A stretch of 60,000 nucleotides of DNA, taken from contig OX485807.1 in assembly GCA_950295325.1 (NCBI GenBank), positions 26,695,666-26,755,665 on the forward strand, in the 5' to 3' direction. Positions 46,502 to 57,551 of this stretch are shown here, in pieces (positions within the stretch are counted from its first letter, which is position 1; the number at the start of each line of letters is the position of its first letter). Below the pieces are notes generated by a model. It was not told where the DNA came from. It was given only the letters and a program-made list of their open reading frames with translations, and ran no database searches. Origin of the DNA: Polytrichum commune. Taxonomy: Eukaryota > Streptophyta > Polytrichopsida > Polytrichales > Polytrichaceae. A program made the translations under genes and the position numbers.

Positions 46502-47389
46502 TTTGATTGGTATGTGGTTCAATGAGGATAAAACATCAAACATCACAAAGACTCATGTTTAAAAGAAATTGGACTATGTCGTCAAACATTAAGAAATGGT
46601 CTGCACTCAATATTGAACACAATTGGGAGAACCTATGTATCTAGTTAAGAAATCACACAAACATGGACTTTCAATAGCCATGACTACATCATGGGAGGTC
46701 CAATTTTCAAATTGGTTTTTGTACATGTTTCATCATAGATGTGCTAATTCAACACGAGTTTAGTGGTGCAAATCTAGTCAGTAGAAGATAAAGAACTTGA
46801 AAAACAAACCAAATAACACCCACATATCTTACATGAGAACTCTAAAATTCCCTAACCTTTCTCCATGACTCAAGTGGATGGCGAACCTACACCTAAATTG
46901 GCTTTGGAATATAAGCTTAATCCTTGAAGGACGTATGATCTAGATATATGGTCATATACACAATTTACATGGGTTTCTAAGAGTTCAAAAATCAAATTTT
47001 TAAAAAACTAGCATTTAGATAATTCCAAATATTTTTGCCAAATTTGGATTAAATTGTTGCTACATGCATGTTTTATAATCTCCACTCTGGTGCTAAATAC
47101 AGACACGCATCATGTCCATGGTTTTTATTTATATAATCACTTACATAATGGCTACATAGCAAGTCCAAATAACAACACTTGAAGAAAAATGTCATTATAC
47201 TAACATTGTTATTATATGTCTCAACTTTTATTAAGCTGATTTTTTTATATATTACAACTTTCATTCTGTTTTCGTCTTTTGCAAGTGTTAACACTTGGTC
47301 AAATTGCTTATTTGATTAGTTGTTGCAATCAAAGGTTTTAATCATTCTTGGTTATCCTGTTAAAAAACATACAAATCTATTTTTAAAGA
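46502..47389. other. Intergenic, no gene seen
   Basis: AT-rich, no supported gene. The missing left end of the Harbinger copy at 47.4-49.0 kb might be expected here but was not recognised. Confidence 0.4.
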
Positions 47390-49014
47390 ATACAAGACTG
47401 GCATGATGGTTAATGAAGTTCTAGGATATGATAGAAAATAGAAATGTAAGTAATTTAAGAAATATATGAATGATAAGATAGTAGGGCAAATGTGCATAGT
47501 TAGATTCTTGCAAGTGCTACAAAATTATTGGAGAAAATAGTATTCCATCTACACCTAAATCTTGTCAAGCATCTATAGTTACAACACCAACAATTGCTAA
47601 ATCACAAGAAAATAAAAGAAAAACTCAAAAGAAGATTGAAAGTCTATAGAACGAATTTTTTGTAATATTAAAGTTCTTCTTCCATTATTCCAAAAATCTC
47701 TAAAGATTATAGACCAAAAAAAATTTATTTTTCTAAATAAATTATAGTTACTCTTCTATTGTATTAGTTCCGTTGTAACTTTCAAATTCTAATATGCCCA
47801 ATTTATTTTGTAATTTGTACTGCTATGGACTTTTCACTAGTAAATTATATATCATTGTGGCTTCATAAAGAAGGTCATTTGTCTTCTCATTTTTCTTAGT
47901 AAAAAAAAAATTAAATCTACATCAATTACTTCATCTGCAATTAGAGTATCTTCCCTAGCTACAATTTTTAGTCTCACTTTGACAATTCCAGCTCTTTCTC
48001 TCTGCAATTCACTGCCATTTCGTATTCCTTCCTCACTAATTCTTCTAGCTAATTTATTTTTTGCTTCAACAATCCATTCATCTTCAATCCTTTCATATTT
48101 ATAATGCACAAATTATACAATACTATGCAAGTTGCTACAATATCAAACATATTTCTCAAAGATTCTTTAGATTATTTCCATACCAACCTCCATCTATATT
48201 TCAAAATTCTAAATGTTATTTTCACACACAATCTGGTTTAAGATTGGATAGAATTCCAATTTACATCCTACATGGATATTGAAACATTTCCACCCTTAAA
48301 ATAAAAAGTACATTCAAAAACCTCACCGAATATATGGCGTCTCCTATAAGTTTATGTGGTTGAAATTTGCCTTCTATGCATACACATCCGATCCTTGGAA
48401 CTTGAAAAACAACCCAATCGTGAAGACTTCTTCCCCATCCGACTTCATCACTCGAGTTCGCCTCCTCAACTCTTTCTCCATCCACAAACCCAACAACTAG
48501 CAGTGTCCAAATCCATACATCCGTTCTTTGCTCTATATGCTCCTCTATCTTGGCCCCATACTCTCATAAACCGAGCTCAAAATTGTGAACTTCTCTCATT
48601 CTCCTTGCGAAAGCGTTGCTTAAATGTCCACAACACGCTTCATAAGCATGTACACAAACATGTATAATCCTAAGAGCAAAATAAGGCTCCTCCTCCTCCT
48701 CTCCTCTATTGCAACCACGTTTGTTGAAATTCAAGGTGAAAACAAGCAAAACAAGAAGTGAAGCCAAAAGAAGACAAGTGAAGCCAAGAGAATGGTCAAA
48801 CTTGGTTTTTTTTCCAAGACTACATTTTTTGGGCATATATTAATAAAATCAGCTCATTCGCTTTTTGGTGCACGATCATTCGTCTTGGTCCACATTTGGT
48901 TTACACGTAGTGATGGGCCCAAAGGCTTTCTAAATTGATTTTTTAAGAAGTTGGACCATAGAAAAATGTCATTTTCCATGGTCTGACTTCATGGTCCATG
49001 ATGTAAACCAACCC
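47390..49014 (-). mobile_element. Decayed PIF/Harbinger element, one end recognisable
   Basis: Relative of the complete element at 53.3-56.5 kb in the opposite orientation. The right end, read on the minus strand, is GGGTTGGTTTACATCATGG, close to the GGGGTGGTTTACACCATGG terminus of the complete element. The sequence 48,700-49,014 is the inverse of 53,297-53,640. Transposase remnants follow on the minus strand. A plus-strand remnant near 47,540-47,650 (SIPSTPKSCQ, then a Lys-rich stretch) sits where the second Harbinger ORF should be. The left terminus is missing. Confidence 0.65.
47852..48840 (-). pseudogene. Harbinger transposase remnant
   Basis: Three blocks match the transposase at 53.6-55.0 kb: the N-terminal region (48,564-48,836, degraded), the middle with GWGRSLHDWVVFQ and CIEGKFQPHKLIGDA (48,261-48,485), and the C-terminus with IVEAKNKLARRI and SELQRERAGIVKV (47,852-48,109). 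The segment with the first catalytic aspartate (GAIDGSHI in the other copy) is deleted. It keeps the HDW motif that is altered to YDW in the 53-kb copy. Confidence 0.75.
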
Positions 49015-50420
49015 TCGTCCACCGCCACCACACTTGCAAATTCATCAATGATCCTGATTCAAACCTCCTAAACCCTGCCAATTTGACACATCTCCAAATT
49101 TGTCATACAAGGCGCACCATGTCCGTTGTAACACTTGGACACCTCCTAACAAATTGCAAGCTACGATGGATTTTTGCAACATGATGATGATTATTATTTT
49201 ACCAACGGTACACTTAAGTTGACTCCAAATAGAATTGAGGAGGTTGTTAATATTATGACACTGCCAGTGATGACTAGGTGTCCGTAGACCCAGCCTCGTC
49301 ATCGTGGTATATATAAGATATTACGTTATCGATGATGCCTCGTCATCGTAGGATGCAACTAGGTGTTGGTATGGTGCCCCATCATCATAGAGGTGTAATA
49401 TATTATCTACATGGCACCTCACCATCTTAGAAGGTGAAGATGATCAAAGACCTTGAATGGACACAGAGAGAAGATAATAGAACTCTCAGTCTTGCTCTCT
49501 AGTTCTCAAGGATTATGCAATCTTGCTTGCATGATGTGTTTTTCCTTTTGTATTCATTTTGTACCCATTTTGTAACAGTTAACTCTTAATTTATTTTTCT
49601 TCATTCTTTTATCATCTACTACACCCTAAACTCCGTAATATCAACCTCCATAATGTCACACATTCTCTCATATCCCGAAACCTTAGGAGATAGATGTTTG
49701 TAGTTCAAATGTCACCCCTTATTGTCACGTTTCTCTCCCTTATATCACAAAATTGTCATTAATGCAAACCACCCAAGAAGTCAACCCATACCTTCGCATA
49801 TCGCCACGTGTCAACAAGTGGAGTGTCACCTTCTTATTCTTATTTTGCTTCTACTTCTTATGCCACTTGTGTCGATGTTGGTGCTTGCATCCGCCACATC
49901 GCCTGGGAAGGCCAAGTGGAATGGACCACACTAGCGTAGGTGACGGGAGAACGAATTCAAGTTGTTCTCACATCTCCTTTGTGTTATTCCATAGTGTCAC
50001 ATGCTACACTAATTCTAGAGTATCACGCATCCATGGTAACACTCCAAAACTCCGTAATATCACGTGCACTTTGGTTACCACAAGGTGTGACACTATGGAG
50101 TTTAGAGTGTACGCATCTGAAAGACATTGTGAAAGAACATTTCGAGATCCGGCGATTGAAAGAGGAAGGAAGATGCTTGAGACGATCCATTGCTGGTGGC
50201 TTATGACCAATGGCTGGAAATGTCCTGGGATTAAGTGAGAAGAAGGAAAGGGTAGGCCCTCCCAAGTGGCTCTCACATTGAGTTAGCCACTGCTTACACA
50301 TGTCTTTTGCTGCATGTAGTTTTCTACGGTGCTTTAAGAGGCGCATGATTGGGCCGAGACTCTATGTCCTTTTGTTGTTTTAGCACTTGCCAGCCAATGA
50401 GAAAATCACTTCGTTTGTGT
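49015..50420. repeat. Second copy of the 43.7-44.6 kb repeat, split by insertions
   Basis: 49,015-49,258 and 50,140-50,420 together correspond to 43,725-44,560. Between them lie about 880 bp absent from the first copy: an unassigned segment with degenerate CCTCGTCATCGTAGG repeats (49,259-49,620) and a separate dispersed element (49,622-50,117). The decayed Harbinger element abuts the left side exactly at 49,014. Confidence 0.7.
49622..50117 (+). mobile_element. Dispersed element nested in the 49-50 kb repeat
   Basis: Begins near CACCCTAAACTCCGTAATAT and ends near ACACTATGGAGTTTAGAGTG; the ends are inverted repeats of an ACACYCTAAACTCC word. Homologous to 21,785-22,170. The 161-codon plus-strand frame across it is not conserved in the other copy and is not called. 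Confidence 0.55.
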
Positions 50421-50993
50421 GTGGAATGATGGGCGGAACGTTAAACACCCCCCACGAACTTTCAAGGGGAGGTGGAATGGGCTTGGGGCCCGTGATCTGG
50501 CACCTCTGGACATCCCCCACAAAAAACAAATTTTAAATTTCAGATCCCGACCGAAAATTGTTGCCCACTCCGCCCGACTTCGAAAAATGAAACTGTTCTT
50601 GTTTTCTTGAAGGCCACTTGTCCATACAACCCATGTTGAATGCACTTACACACGTCTTGCTGCATGTGGATTTCTGCAGTGGAACGTGCTTTAAGAGGCG
50701 CATGATTGGGCCGAGACTCTATGTCCTTTTGTTGTTTTAGCACTTGCCAGCCAATGAGAAAACCACTTCGTTTTGTGCGTGGAATGATGAGCGGAATGTT
50801 AAACACCCCCAAAAAACTTTCAAGGCGAGGTGGATAGGGGCCAGGGTTTGCGATCCGGCACCTCTAGGCAGCCCCCACAAAAAAAAACCTAAAAGTTTTA
50901 GATCTTGACCGCAAACGGTTGACTGCTCTGCCTGAACTTATGCCCTTGCATGCTTGAAGGTTGCTTGTCCATACATCCCTATTGAGTGCATTT
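50290..50993 (+). repeat. ~355-bp tandem duplication
   Basis: Unit 1 (about 50,290-50,645) and unit 2 (about 50,646-50,993) share GATTGGGCCGAGACTCTATG, CACTTGCCAGCCAATGAGAA, GGAATGATGRGCGGAA, TTAAACACCCCC and CTTGTCCATACA words in order. The start of each unit is also the tail of the 43.7-kb repeat, so this motif occurs three times in the window. Confidence 0.75.
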
Positions 50994-52084
50994 CATTTTC
51001 AAGGTCCAAAAACTAATATACACGTTCCCTTCCATTGAGTAACTAAGCAATTGAATGGGGTTTCCTTTTCAAATTGAAACCGTCAATAAAGCATGTGATT
51101 AACCTTAGAAGTCAAAAACATTACAAAACCCTCATTAGCACTGAGGTTATAATTTTTGTGACTTACCATTGAAAAGGTCTTCGTCATTCTTAAATGGAAC
51201 TAAAATTAGTGTTTTATTTTTAGTAAGTTTATTTTTATAATATTTTAGTTAATAGCCTCTACTTTCAAAAAGTTTTCACACGCATTCAAACTCATTAAGT
51301 GTGATTAAATGTAATTAAGTGTGAATAGTCCTATTCAATCCTGATTAAGCCCAATTAAATCAAAAGTATGCTTACCAAAATAATTAAGCCTAATTAATTA
51401 TAAAATACATTTACTATAATTAATCATGATTTAATTTAGATACGAGGTATGATCCATCAAGAGGTTTGGATGTAGCTTAGTTTATGTAAGCACCTTCAAG
51501 TTGGCACATAAGACACCTCCCCCCCCCCCCCCAGCTATTATGAAGCATTTGCAATTTCGTAAATAGCAAATAAGTGGGAAGGGCCATGATGTGGCTTTGG
51601 ATACTTTAGGCCTATATTCCAACCTACCATGAGTTGTCACTAATGCCAAATGTGGCAGTAGATTCCACACAAGTAGTGGATTTCATGTGTGTGATATGTA
51701 ACAAGGACATCACTATGACGTATCGTCATAGTCAAATTGGTTTTTGATCATTCAAATTATTTATTTTGCATATACAAAGTTTCAACATATTTGTAATATA
51801 ATATTTTTAAAATCTATTGGATTATGGTTTAAATATAATATTTTAAACATAACATAACACATTATTATGTTTACAATATTTAAGCATATTGTTATAACAT
51901 AAAATATACTTGACTTTTTTATATTAATATCTTGAATTTTAGATATGCATATTTTATCGCATGACATACAACACGATCATCCCATCAAACACTTGTAATA
52001 ATTCAATATGATGGATCATGTTATCAAAGGTCCTTCGATAGGATATACTTAGAAGTTTCATACTTGCTGATGATACGTTATCCT

Positions 52085-52145
<61 letters not shown>

Positions 52146-53293
52146 TTTAGGGGTATGCTAGTCAATAAGCACAGAGACGGTATAGAGTAGAAATAATTGA
52201 GAAGAAATTAGCAAAGATGGTTGATTATATAAATTATATATATTTAAAATGATTCATGATTCTTCTGAAGCTTTATTACATGGATACCAATGTCAATATA
52301 ATTAGGGAATGATCAATAAAAACCATTTTTTGCTACTCGTGAAAGCAACAAAAGTATGGAGCGCATTTAAAAGAAAGAAAAGAAAAAAAAAGAAACAAAT
52401 AAAAAAAAATCAAATAGGAGGAGTGAACAACTTCTTAAAAAGCTTAATGCACACATTATAAATATAATATAGGGGATTGCAAAGAAGAAACAAACAAGGT
52501 GATCTAAAAAAACAAGTTTTTTCTCTTAAAAAACATGAAGGTATAAAAAATGTGAAATAAACATGCCAAAAAGAAGAAGAAAGGCAAAAGAAGAAGAAAA
52601 TCCAAATAAAATAAATAATTGTTTTTCTAGAAAATGATGAATAATAAAAAATAAGAAGAGTATGGCAATCTTGTAAGAAGAGAAAAAGAAACAATAAAGA
52701 AATGAAGCAAAGCTTGGGCATGGTGATTATAAAGTAGAAGAGAAGCAAGGCAAAACCCTATAAGTAATTGATGTAGCATGTGAAGGAGCAAGGATGAGGA
52801 GGGTCCACATTGCTGCAAATTGACAAAACTGCAAAGTCAATAATCTAGTGTCCTAGATTAGGTTTTTTTAGAACTTGCCAACATGCATATATTATTATCC
52901 TACACACGACATGAGACTATCTTATTGCTTAAATTGCTTGTAATAAAATTGACACCCAAGGGGGGGATCATTGGCAAAAATCGTAGAAACAACGTGTGAT
53001 AAAAAATATGGTGTAATATATTCATTGTAGATAAATTTTGCGATAATATAGGGGGTTTCAATCAATGCATCCAATTCTACAGCTCATATCTAAGCAAGAA
53101 ATTTGACTTGAGCCAAGACATCTGTATAGCTGTAGGACTGGGTAGGTGCACTGTGCAAGAAAACTACCGTCCCCTTCTTGTGTTGGATTTCCTTGCACCA
53201 CATTCCAAAGCACACAATGAATTAATTTTTGAATTAAGAACACACAAATATCACTGTGCATTAGTTAACTCTTTGGCACAAAGGAAGCTCAAT
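50994..53293. other. AT-rich intergenic DNA, C14 tract and microsatellite, no gene
   Basis: A run of 14 C lies at 51,519-51,532. An (AC)n followed by (ATAC)n tract lies at 52,092-52,141. The 52.3-52.8 kb part is an A- and G-rich stretch on the plus strand that creates a false 112-codon minus-strand frame of Phe, Leu and Ser. No gene supported. Confidence 0.5.
52092..52141. repeat. (AC)n(ATAC)n compound microsatellite
   Basis: About 12 AC units followed by six to seven ATAC units. Confidence 0.95.
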
Positions 53294-53638
53294 TCAGGGG
53301 CAGTTTACACCATAGACCATGAACTCGTCCCACGAAAGATGCCTTATTCCGCGGTACGAGTTCATGGTCTACATTTCATGGTCTGAGTTCTAAAAATTTG
53401 ATTTACACAGCCGTTGGGCCCCTCACTAGGTGTAAACTGAATGTGGACCAAGAGGAATGACCATGCGGCAAGAAGTGGATGTGCTGATTTTTTTAATATA
53501 AGCCCAAAAAGGGCAGTTTTGGGAAAAAATGAAGTTTGACCATTTTGTTGACTTCAATTTGCCTTCATTTGCCTACACATGCCTTCACTTATATTGTCAC
53601 CTAGTTTTTTCTTATTTTCACCTTAAAATTCAGCAAGT

Positions 53639-55042
53639 ATGGTCGAAATGGAGGAGAGGAGGAGGAAACTAGTCACGCTACTAGGATTGTACATATTTTT
53701 AAACATGCTTGTGAAGAATGTTGTGGGCATTCAAACACTGATTTTGCAAGGAGAATGGGAAAAATTTGCAATTTTGAGCATGGTTTACGAAAACATTGGA
53801 CGTAGAGAGAGGAACATATGGAGTCAAGAGACAATGTTAGGTTTTGTGGACCGGTTGCTATTGGGTTCGTGGACGGAGAAAAAATTTAGAAAGCGAACGC
53901 AAGTGACATATATGACATTTAGGTTTTTGTGTGAGAGGTTGGGTCCATATTTGAAGAAAGAAAATACCCGTTTTAGGGTTACGGTGCTGGTGCAAGAGAG
54001 GATAGCGATGTCATTGCATCGGTTGGGTACTGGTGATGGATTGCAAACCATATGTGATTTGCATGGACTACATAAAAACACATTGTCCATAATAGTCAGA
54101 GAATTTTGCAGAGCCGTGAGAAAATATCTTCAACAAATTTTCATGCAAACTCCAAGTGAATCGCAGTTTAGGGTTTTAGCTTCGAAGTTCGAGTAGTTGC
54201 ACGCAATACCTTACATCATAGGTGCGATAGATGGATCACATATTCATGTTTTGGCTCCTATAATTGGCGGAGAAGATTATTATTGCAGGAAATCATTTCA
54301 TCCAGCGATTTTGCAGGGAATTGTTGGACCAGATTGCATGTTTTGGGACTATGAGTTTGGATGGGCATGAAATCTTTACGATTGGACAGTATTTCAAGTG
54401 ACAAAAATTGGACGCGTTTGCATTGAGGATAAATTCCAGCTATACAAATTGATAGGAGATGCTGCATATCCGGTAAGGCCTTGGATGTATTGTCTATTCA
54501 AGTGTGGAAAAACAACGCTATCCGAGAAAGAGGCAAATTGGAATTTCATACAATTTTCGACGACGATGTGCGTAAAGAAGGTGTTCGGGATTTTGAAAGG
54601 CAGATGGAAGTTGATAATGAAACGACATGAGGTACCTTTAAAGAATATGTCTGATATTGTAGCAGTTTGTATAGTATTGTACAATATATGTATTATCAAT
54701 AACGAAGGTATAGAAGATTGTATTATTGAAGCAAAAAATAAATTAGCTAGAAGAATTATCGATGGTGAAGTAAGAGAAAGCAGTGAATTACGAGGAGAAA
54801 GAGCTGAAATTGCAGAAGTGTGAAGAAAGATTCTAGCTAGGGAAGATGTGCCAATTGCAGACGAAGAGAATGATACAGAGACAAATTTAATTTTATTGAG
54901 AGGAATTGAGAAGGCTAATGATCTTCTGCGGGAAGCTACAACGGTGTACGAAACATTGGCAGAAAATTTGTGGCCATACAAATTACGCAAAAATCTAGTA
55001 TTATGGAAACTGATCGTGGTAGTGATAGTGAGATTGATTTAA
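53639..55042 (+). pseudogene. PIF/Harbinger DDE transposase, inactivated
   Basis: DDE nuclease of the HARBI1/PIF type, which cuts and pastes the element. The N-terminal part (from an ATG at 53,639) carries the helical region FRFLCERLGPYLKKENTRFR. The first catalytic region is GAIDGSHIHV near 54,219-54,248. Stops interrupt the frame at about 54,194 (TAG), near 54,369 (TGA, after FGWA) and near 54,821. The usual GS-HD-W stretch reads NLYDWTVFQ, so the histidine is lost. In the last catalytic region the family's Glu (in V-E-R-x-FG) is Lys here (VKKVFGILKGRW). The C-terminus EAKNKLARRI matches the copy at 47.9 kb. Confidence 0.82.
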
Positions 55043-55159
55043 TGGATTAAAACTAGAATTTAGCTATAAAAGTAGCAAAATTCTTATCCATATCCTTGAG
55101 GATAGCAATATATTCTTGGATTGATGCAAGAAGTGCCCCTCAATTTCCTACAACTTGTT

Positions 55160-56109
55160 CTAGAAGAGTTTTAATCTTCTATTGTATCTTGTTTTCCTTC
55201 TCTTGTGTTGGCGGTGCAAAAGTTGTTGTTTGAGACGGTGTAGGCCTAGAAGGAATAACATCTTTTGTCCAAGATTTTGTGGCACTAACAAGAATTTCAT
55301 TGTAAACATTCGCCCTGCTACCATGCTATTGATCCATCTCAGTAAACCACTTTCATTCTTATTTTTTATCACTACCAAAAATTTCATTTGCTCTCTTATC
55401 AATTATGTATTTATTTAAAATGATTTTGTATTTTTTTTACATGATAACCATGATCGATTGAATCCTTTAATTACAACGACTATTCGAATCTGTAATTTGA
55501 TCTAGGAGTTGGCATCTACACAAGCAATAGAAAAACATATTAAAATTATGAAATAGAAGCTAAAAGATATTAAAATTGACGATATAAGAAAAAAATCAAC
55601 ATAGGATAATGCTTTGTCCATCTTCCTACGAATTGCTATCAGAAGATGCACTTCGAAATCCTTCCATTTGATTACGGTCATTTCATCTTCTTCTTCTTCC
55701 GATTCGCTAATTTCAATCGTATTCTTCTTGTCGTCTTTCTTCATTTTCTTCATTGTTTCTTTTGTAAGATGCCCCTCCTTCTTCTTGCTAGGTGGTTTTT
55801 CGCTGTTCTTTCGGTTTCTGCTTTTTCTTCAAACATTTCTGCTCTAACATTTGAATGATGACTATCTAATTGTCCTCCTTGGCTGTAATTTGTCATTGAT
55901 AGAAGAGAAGGAGGATGAAATGCACTAAAAGTACAAGAGAGCAAATTTGGACCATGCAACATTTGATAAATTGAATTTTGATTCTTTCTGAAATTTGGAA
56001 TTGATATTCGTTGCATCCACTCTAAATTTTGTGACCACTCTCCTTGTGACTCTCTACGTGGTTTCTCATCAACAAAGTATCCTTCAATTTCTGCGAAAAA
56101 AAATCTCAC
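55160..56109 (-). pseudogene. Harbinger second ORF (Myb/trihelix-like DNA-binding protein), fragmented
   Basis: Minus-strand fragments facing the transposase. The upstream part (55,750-56,109) begins MRFFFAEIEGYF and contains SIPNFRKNQNSIYQMLHG. The next part (55,502-55,753) has an acidic SESEEEEDE stretch then TVIKWKDFEVHLLIAIRRKM, resembling the first helix of a Myb/SANT-type domain. A third part at 55,160-55,402 includes GLLRWINSMVAGRMFTMKFL. They lie in different frames, so the gene is broken by frameshifts unless spliced. In Harbinger elements this protein assists nuclear import and end binding of the transposase. Confidence 0.6.
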
Positions 56110-56521
56110 TCTATCACTCTATCAGAACTATGCTACAAGAAAGAGAAATGACAAATCCTTCCTAAAACGGCCTTTTCACTGTGCCCTGAAATTGAACCGC
56201 TAGTTTGTTTTAACAGTAACTTGCAGCGGTTTTATGAGGGAAAAAAAAAAAAAATATATTTTTGGCATTTTTCTGCCATGGGCCCCTAGCTGTTTTTTCC
56301 TGACCACCTCTTTTACCCCTCCCAACGGAAAAGTCGTTGGACCGTGTCAGTGGATAGAATAGGGCTTAAATATTTTTTTTAGGGACCTCAATATCTATGG
56401 GCTCTCGGACATTTTTTGCTTGGTGTAAACCGAACTGCTCCCGGGACGAGTTCAACATCCAATCACAAGCTTCGGATGGCCGTGGGACAAGTTCATGGTC
56501 CATGGTGTAAACCACCCCTCA

Positions 56522-57434
56522 GAGTTGCAAAACCTTGCTAGAGTTGCTGATAAAAATATATTCAAAAAGTAATAATAAAGAAATTTCACACCTATGCAAA
56601 TATCTTAGGTTCTATACCTCTTTTTGTAACCCACCATTGGAAGTCTCCGGCATGGATGTAAGTCCACAACCCACAACCTCTTCAAGAGCAAAAGACGACA
56701 CAGATTTACAAACGCTACAACACAAATTGCGTAAATCAAGTTATGAGGATCGAGAATCCATTGCCTCCAGTGCGTGGAGGTCGGGAAGTCCACCATCAAA
56801 ACTCACTAACTAATCCCATAACAAATGAGAACAATAGGATTTGCAACAATAAAACCATAAAAACAATGATTAAGTGTTGGCTGGTAGAGCCTCTCCCCAT
56901 GTGTAAGGCTCTTGTCTCCTTGCCCTTGTTAGCTTGGCCTCTGCACTTGTTACATCAAGCTAGCAAGTCGGAAGGCAAGGCATATATGGCTATCATCGGG
57001 AAGTGCTCGGCGTTTTTGTTCCATGACTTGCGCACCCTCATGGAGCTCGTGAACAGGGCGCCAAGCCATTAGCAAGCAACCTCTTATGGTGCGTTGACAT
57101 GGTTGGAGCTTAGAAGAGTCCAATTTTTTCAGTAATTCATTTTTTTTCACATTTTTTTTTCACTTATTCGTTTGATTGGGCTCATAATTTCCGATTTTTT
57201 TTGGTTTTTTATTTGGCAATTATTTTTGCACGAACTAGCTATGGTGCTACGGTAGCCCCCGCTAAATAGGTCCTGAGCGCACATGTATGCAAAATATAAG
57301 AGGCAATGAACCCCCCGAGGATTGACATTATCATTAGTGAGATGAAAACGAATGAAGAACGCTCTAGCTATGAAAGTACTTGAGTGCCATGAATCCCTAG
57401 CCAATGTTGTTGAGAAGTTTACATACTAACCCAC
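56522..57434. other. Intergenic with a short coding-like fragment
   Basis: Apart from the fragment at 56,955-57,068 and a MITE-like right end at 57,239-57,255, nothing is supported. Overlapping frames of 66, 64 and 109 codons do not resemble known proteins. Confidence 0.4.
56955..57068 (-). pseudogene. Possible gene fragment, unrecognised
   Basis: A minus-strand open stretch with GC-ending codons reads LGALFTSSMRVRKSWNKNAE then HFPMIAIYALPSDLLA before a TGA. It is preceded by a stop rather than a start or a clear acceptor. Composition and codon use look like protein, unlike the AT-rich surroundings, so it may be a captured or decayed exon. No family recognised. Confidence 0.25.
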
Positions 57435-57551
57435 AAAAACACCTTTTGTATCGTCTAAGTGCAGTTGTACTCAAGAACTTCAACGTGTTTAGGGCCTTTT
57501 GCGGATGCAGCCGGCAATGTTGTAATGAGATCCATTGGAAGGACAAAAACC
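57435..57551 (-). pseudogene. Rieske iron-sulfur protein pseudogene fragment
   Basis: Corresponds to the C-terminal part of the Rieske gene at 59.46-60 kb, about 2 kb away on the same strand. It reads GFCPSNGSHYNIAGCIRKRP then a stop, against [20 protein letters not shown] in the intact gene, and similarity continues to the old stop region (GTCTAA against GTCTAG context). The second cluster-binding motif CPCH is now CPSN, so both its ligand cysteine and histidine are lost, and there are in-frame stops. DNA identity also covers a GCGGATGC.GCCGG block. Confidence 0.8.

Larger units (their letters stand above)
53294..56521. mobile_element. Structurally complete PIF/Harbinger transposon with TCA duplication
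   Basis: The element proper is 53,297-56,518 (3,222 bp). Left end GGGGCAGTTTACACCATAGA continues CCATGAACTCGTCCCACG; the right end on the reverse strand is GGGGTGGTTTACACCATGGA continuing CCATGAACTTGTCCCACG. TCA is directly repeated at 53,294-53,296 and 56,519-56,521. It carries a transposase (+) and a second ORF of Myb/trihelix type (-), arranged tail to tail as in this superfamily. Both coding regions are broken, so the element is not autonomous now. Confidence 0.88.

Noticed and set aside
49286-49620. Possible solo LTR between the two halves of the split repeat
   Set aside because: The late part resembles an LTR leader in style, but I found no TG..CA ends, target duplication or second copy.
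49753-50238. 161-codon plus-strand frame
   Set aside because: It crosses the boundary of a dispersed element and is not kept in the homologous copy at 21.8-22.2 kb.
52410-52748. 112-codon Phe/Leu-rich minus-strand frame suggesting membrane protein
   Set aside because: It arises from an A/G-rich low-complexity stretch on the plus strand, with no start context or homology.
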